A DNA stretch of 64,000 nt, taken from Kluyvera genomosp. 3. Its GTDB lineage: Bacteria > Pseudomonadota > Gammaproteobacteria > Enterobacterales > Enterobacteriaceae. The stretch covers positions 3,690,645 through 3,754,644 of the forward strand of contig CP022114.1 of assembly GCA_002211745.1 (NCBI GenBank), in the 5' to 3' direction. The notes beneath the pieces are model-generated. The model did not search any database. It saw only the letters and a list, made by a program, of their open reading frames with translations, and was not told the DNA's origin. Made by a program: the position numbers and the translations under genes. The stretch's first letter is position 1, and each line of letters starts with the position of its first letter. Below are positions 60,884-64,000 of the stretch, one piece after another.

Positions 60884-61770
60884 ATGTTTAAGCGATACCT
60901 GCAAGTAACGAAGCCTGGCATCATTTTTGGCAACCTGATCTCGGTGATCGGCGGTTTCCTGCTGGCCTCCAAGGGCCACATCGATTATCCGCTGTTCGCC
61001 TGGACGCTGATCGGCGTGTCTCTGGTGGTCGCCTCGGGTTGTGTTTTCAACAACTACATCGATCGTGACATCGACCGTAAGATGGAACGTACGAAGAACC
61101 GAGTGCTGGTTAAGGGACTGATTGCGCCAAAAACGTCGCTGGTCTACGCCACCTTGCTGGGTCTCGCTGGCTTCATGCTGCTGTGGTTCGGCGCCAATCC
61201 CCTCGCCTGCTGGCTGGGGTGATGGGGTTCGTGGTTTATGTCGGCGTCTACAGCCTGTACATGAAGCGCCACTCCGTTTACGGCACGCTGATTGGTTCTC
61301 TCTCCGGCGCTGCGCCGCCGGTGATTGGCTACTGCGCGGTCACGGGTGATTTCGACAGCGGCGCGTTAATTCTGCTGGCCATTTTCAGCCTGTGGCAGAT
61401 GCCTCACTCCTACGCTATCGCGATTTTCCGCTTCAAGGATTATCAGGCAGCGAACATTCCGGTTCTGCCGGTGGTGAAAGGCATTGCCGTGGCGAAGAAC
61501 CACATCACGGTGTATATCGTAGCGTTTGCTTTAGCTACGCTGATGCTCTCTCTTGGCGGCTACGCCGGGTATAAATACCTGGTTGTTGCAGCGGCAGTGA
61601 GCGTCTGGTGGCTCGGTATGGCGCTGCGCGGCTACAAAGTGGAAGATGATAAGGTCTGGGCGCGCAAGCTGTTCGGCTTCTCCATCATCGCCATTACCGC
61701 GCTGTCTGTGATGATGTCCGTGGACTTTATGGTGCCTAACTCACAGAGCCTGCTGACTTACGTCTGGTAA
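60884..61770 (+). CDS. cyoE: CyoE, protohaem IX farnesyltransferase (one break)
   Basis: Converts haem b to haem o for CyoB, UbiA-family prenyltransferase. [20 protein letters not shown]. Diphosphate-binding [19 protein letters not shown] with Mg-binding aspartates, and a second conserved region [21 protein letters not shown] four-G run near 61217 should be five ([12 protein letters not shown]). Corrected length 295. Start at 60884 after GAGCGGCG, last gene of cyo. Confidence 0.95.
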
Positions 61771-61784
61771 GACACACGGTCTGA

Positions 61785-61812
61785 CAAAAAACCTCGCTTC
61801 GGCGGGTTTTTT
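61785..61812 (+). terminator. Terminator of the cyo operon
   Basis: AAAACCTCGC-TTCG-GCGGGTTTTTT stem-loop with T tract, 15 bp past cyoE. Confidence 0.88.
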
Positions 61813-62020
61813 ATTACCTGAAGAAAAGTGCCCGATATTGATGTTTTCCTAAATATTGGCGAGGCTGGCGTTTAAGCGGCTCATTCAAGGGAAGAGGTAT
61901 AAAATCGCGGCGGGTGCTTGAGACTATTTGTTTTGAGCATGACGTGAAAGGCAGATAGACAAAAGCCCAGATAACATTCAGCGTCCGGCAAGACGCTTAA
62001 CATTAATCTGAGGCCCCTAA

Positions 62021-62074
62021 ATGAAAAGCAACATTAGGTTAGCCTCTTACCGACCTTCGGTCAAGGAGAAGTAG
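62021..62074 (+). CDS. Mok-like leader frame overlapping the hok ribosome site
   Basis: Seventeen codons, MKSNIRLASYRPSVKEK, ending TAG 3 bp before the hok ATG and running through the hok ribosome site (AAGGAGAA). This is the arrangement of mok in hok/mok/sok loci, where translation of mok controls hok. No direct homology to plasmid mok is claimed. Upstream sequence 61900-62020 is the expected place of the structured 5' leader and of an antisense RNA, which I could not delimit. Confidence 0.5.
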   Translation: MKSNIRLASYRPSVKEK

Positions 62075-62077
62075 GCT

Positions 62078-62233
62078 ATGAAGCGGAACAAGGTAGTAAT
62101 TGTTGCCCTGATCGTCCTCTGTATTACCGTCGTGTTGTCGGTGCTGGTCACGCGCAAAGATCTTTGCGCGGTCCGTATTCGCAGCGGGCATACGGAGGTC
62201 GCCGTCTTCACAGACTACGAATCTGTTAAGTAA
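62078..62233 (+). CDS. Hok/Gef-family small toxic membrane protein
   Basis: 51 residues: MKRNKVVIVALIVLCITVVL, SVLVTRKDLCAVRIRSGHTE, VAVFTDYESVK. N-terminal membrane helix, conserved Cys in the TRKDLCAVRI segment, and the C-terminal E-V-A-V-F-T-D-Y-E pattern are the Hok/Gef signature. Expression would collapse the membrane potential unless blocked by an antisense RNA. Strong ribosome site AAGGAG. Sits after cyoE where E. coli K-12 has yajR. Chromosomal copies are often silent; none of the usual plasmid context is present. Confidence 0.88.
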   Translation: MKRNKVVIVALIVLCITVVLSVLVTRKDLCAVRIRSGHTEVAVFTDYESVK

Positions 62234-62303
62234 GAGACCCGGCGGGGAGCAATCCCGCCACTCTTGATGTGGCCGAATATTCTCAACGCACCCAATTCTT
62301 TCA

Positions 62304-63057
62304 CTAACTCACCAGCATCGCCTGTGCGCTATACAGCAAATCAAGATGGTCCCGGCACAGCGCCTCCAGCGACGTTCGCGACTGGTGGCTGGTCAAACTC
62401 AGCGCCCCCAGTACAGCCTTCCCTATCGGCGAGCGGTACCGCAATCACCAGCATGCCAATTTCAAACTCCTGCTCGATGGTGGCGTACCCCTGACGACGA
62501 ACCTGCGCGATGCGCTCCATTAATTGCGCGACGTCCGTCACCGTATAGGGTGTACGCTGCTCGCGGGTAATCCGCTGGAGTACCGCCTCGCATTCCGCTT
62601 CCGGCAACGATGCCAGCCACAGACGGCCCCCGCCGTGCAATGCACCGGTACCCGCTCCCCAGGCGCACAGAGGTCGAGTTAAACGGCGTATGTTTGCTAC
62701 GGGCGATATAAACCAGCTCGTTGTCATCAATGACCCCAACGGACGCATGTTCCTCGGTGCGGCTGGCGACGTACTCGACGATCGGCCGCACCATGCGCGG
62801 GAACTGGGCAGAATCGACGTAAGCCTGGCCCAGACGGAGGTTTTTCGCCGTTAACCAGTAGTAACGTCCGTCGGTCGCCAGATAACCATCATGTACCAGC
62901 GTCAGAAAAAAACGGCGGCGGCGCTTTGCGTCAGCCCGCTCATTTTCGCCGCTTGCGGCACCGTTAAGCGCGGGTTTGCCTTTGAGAAAAGCTGGATTAG
63001 CGCCAGCCCCTTTTGTAACCCCACGATCAGGTCGCGTTGATGAATCTCGTTTTGCAT
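62304..63057 (-). CDS. IclR-family regulator (several breaks)
   Basis: IclR-type regulator with PcaR/PobR-like features. Corrected N-terminus MQNEIHQRDLIVGLQKGLAL, winged helix LTVPQAAKMSGLTQSAARRF, then FLTLVHDGYLATDGRYYWLT. Effector domain: EEHASVGVIDDNELVYIARS, FEIGMLVIAVPLADREG. Breaks at several G/C runs (around 62400, 62660 and 62930). Corrected end HLDLLYSAQAMLVS at 62304, about 251 residues. Divergent from the shikimate-dehydrogenase-like gene, 152 bp, which it probably regulates in response to an aromatic or hydroaromatic compound. Confidence 0.83.
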
Positions 63058-63209
63058 AGTTGTTCACACTTTTGCAACATAGGGAGTCAATTACTGCGAT
63101 TATCGCACTGTCGGTGCGATTAACAACCAACCTGTCCGAATTCTGCGTTGTCGCTCACCGCTTCCGTTGAAATACTCAAGCAACAGTTTGTTAACAAGTG
63201 AGGTGAGCT

Positions 63210-64000
63210 ATGGTCAGCGGATTTACTCAGGTCGTCGCCGTAATCGGACATCCCATTACCCAGGTGAAATCACCGGAAAACTTTAACCACTACTTTGCCA
63301 GTCAGCATCTGGACAAGGTCATGATCCCTGTCGATATCGCGCCGGAAGCGGTTGCTGACTATCTGAACGCTCTGCGCGGCTGGCGCAACATGAGCGGCAT
63401 TCTGGTTACCGTGCCCCATAAACAGCGCGTCGCTGGATTGCTGGATACCCTGACGCCCCGCGCCCGCCATCTGAATGCGGTTAACGTGGTGCGTAAGTTG
63501 GCGGACGGGCGTTTAGAAGGCGACATGCTGGATGGTGTCGGCTTCCAGCGCGCCGCACAGGCGCATGGATTCCAGCCTGCGGGCAAGCGCGCCCTGCTTT
63601 CCGGCTGTGGCGGCGTCGGTAGCGCCATCGCCTGGGGCTATGTGAAGCGGGCATTCAAAGCCTGGCTCTCTACGATCGCGATGAGGCCAGCCGCCAGCGT
63701 CTGGAAAATCGCCTCGCCACCCACTTCCCAACCGTCCATCTCACCGCCCTGCCCGAATCACTGGCGGAGATCGATCTGCTGGTCAATGGTTCCCGGCAGG
63801 CATGGCGGGCTTCGATCCGCTGCCGTTAGATCCGACGTTGCTTGAAACATTAACCGCCGCCACCCACGTCGCCGACGTCGTAACGGCCCCCGTCATCACC
63901 CCGCTACTGGCCTTCGCCAGCGAGCGCGGATGTCGCACGCAAACCGGCCCGGAAATGGCGCTGGCGCAGATGGAACTCATGGGCAGTTCATCGGAGCTAT
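63210..64000 (+). CDS. Shikimate dehydrogenase-like oxidoreductase (partial at window end; breaks)
   Basis: NAD(P)-dependent AroE-superfamily enzyme. VAVIGHPITQVKSPENFNHY, catalytic Lys in GILVTVPHKQRVAGLLDTLT, NAVNVVRKL, then GDMLDGVGF where true AroE has GDNTDGVG, so substrate binding differs. Rossmann glycine motif LLSGCGGVGSAIAWG. Fits the AroE-like side group (SdhL/Ael1-type). Breaks near 63645, 63770 and 63985; the corrected frame runs off base 64000 (…MGQFIGA). Start after AGGTGAGCT. Divergent IclR regulator suggests a catabolic role for quinate/shikimate-like compounds. Confidence 0.82.

Overview
The window is an enterobacterial chromosome segment. Gene content and order (acrR/acrAB, tomB-hha, maa, ylaC, pdeB, ffs, atl, ybaY, tesB, amtB-glnK, mdlAB, decR, cof, ybaE, queC, fadM, ybaV, ppiD, hupB, lon, clpX, clpP, tig, bolA, yajG, ampG, cyoABCDE) match the E. 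coli K-12 backbone around acrAB-cyo. Extra accessory genes, including a galactan-use locus, suggest a Klebsiella/Raoultella/Enterobacter-type organism. The species cannot be fixed from the sequence alone.

Layout. 1-7184: the AcrAB efflux pump with its divergent repressor, then tomB-hha, maa and ylaC. 7153-24901: accessory block placed where E. coli has ylaC next to pdeB. It holds a MocR-type regulator beside an acetyltransferase, the Zn-independent ribosomal proteins rpmE2-rpmJ2 behind a probable Zur box, a beta-1,4-galactan locus (LacI regulator, LamB-type porin, GH53 galactanase, GH42 beta-galactosidase, MalEFGK-type importer, orphan PTS EIIB), and a probable sulfur-compound operon (Fe/2-oxoglutarate oxygenase plus MetQNI-type importer) behind a short reading frame with three consecutive cysteine codons. 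25000-30480: pdeB, a nickel/cobalt module (rcnR/rcnA with two clear RcnR operators), a yczE/yczR divergent pair, and a two-gene unit encoding a ribbon-helix-helix-like protein and an unrecognised 70-residue protein. 30779-61770: core genes for 4.5S RNA, nitrogen sensing, ABC exporters, cysteine detoxification, queuosine, proteostasis (tig-clpP-clpX-lon-hupB-ppiD) and cytochrome bo3 oxidase. 61771-64000: a hok-type small toxin with an upstream mok-like frame, an IclR regulator, and a divergent shikimate-dehydrogenase-like gene cut by the window end.

Sequence quality. About 65-75 single-base deletions, nearly all in short G or C runs, break roughly forty genes, including essential or near-universal ones such as cyoB, tig, lon and the L31B gene. 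Adding one base at each site restores full-length conserved proteins, so these are almost certainly sequencing/consensus errors and not pseudogenes. CDS limits below span the whole intended gene across such breaks. About twenty genes are intact. No insertion sequence, prophage, CRISPR array, tRNA or rRNA was seen.
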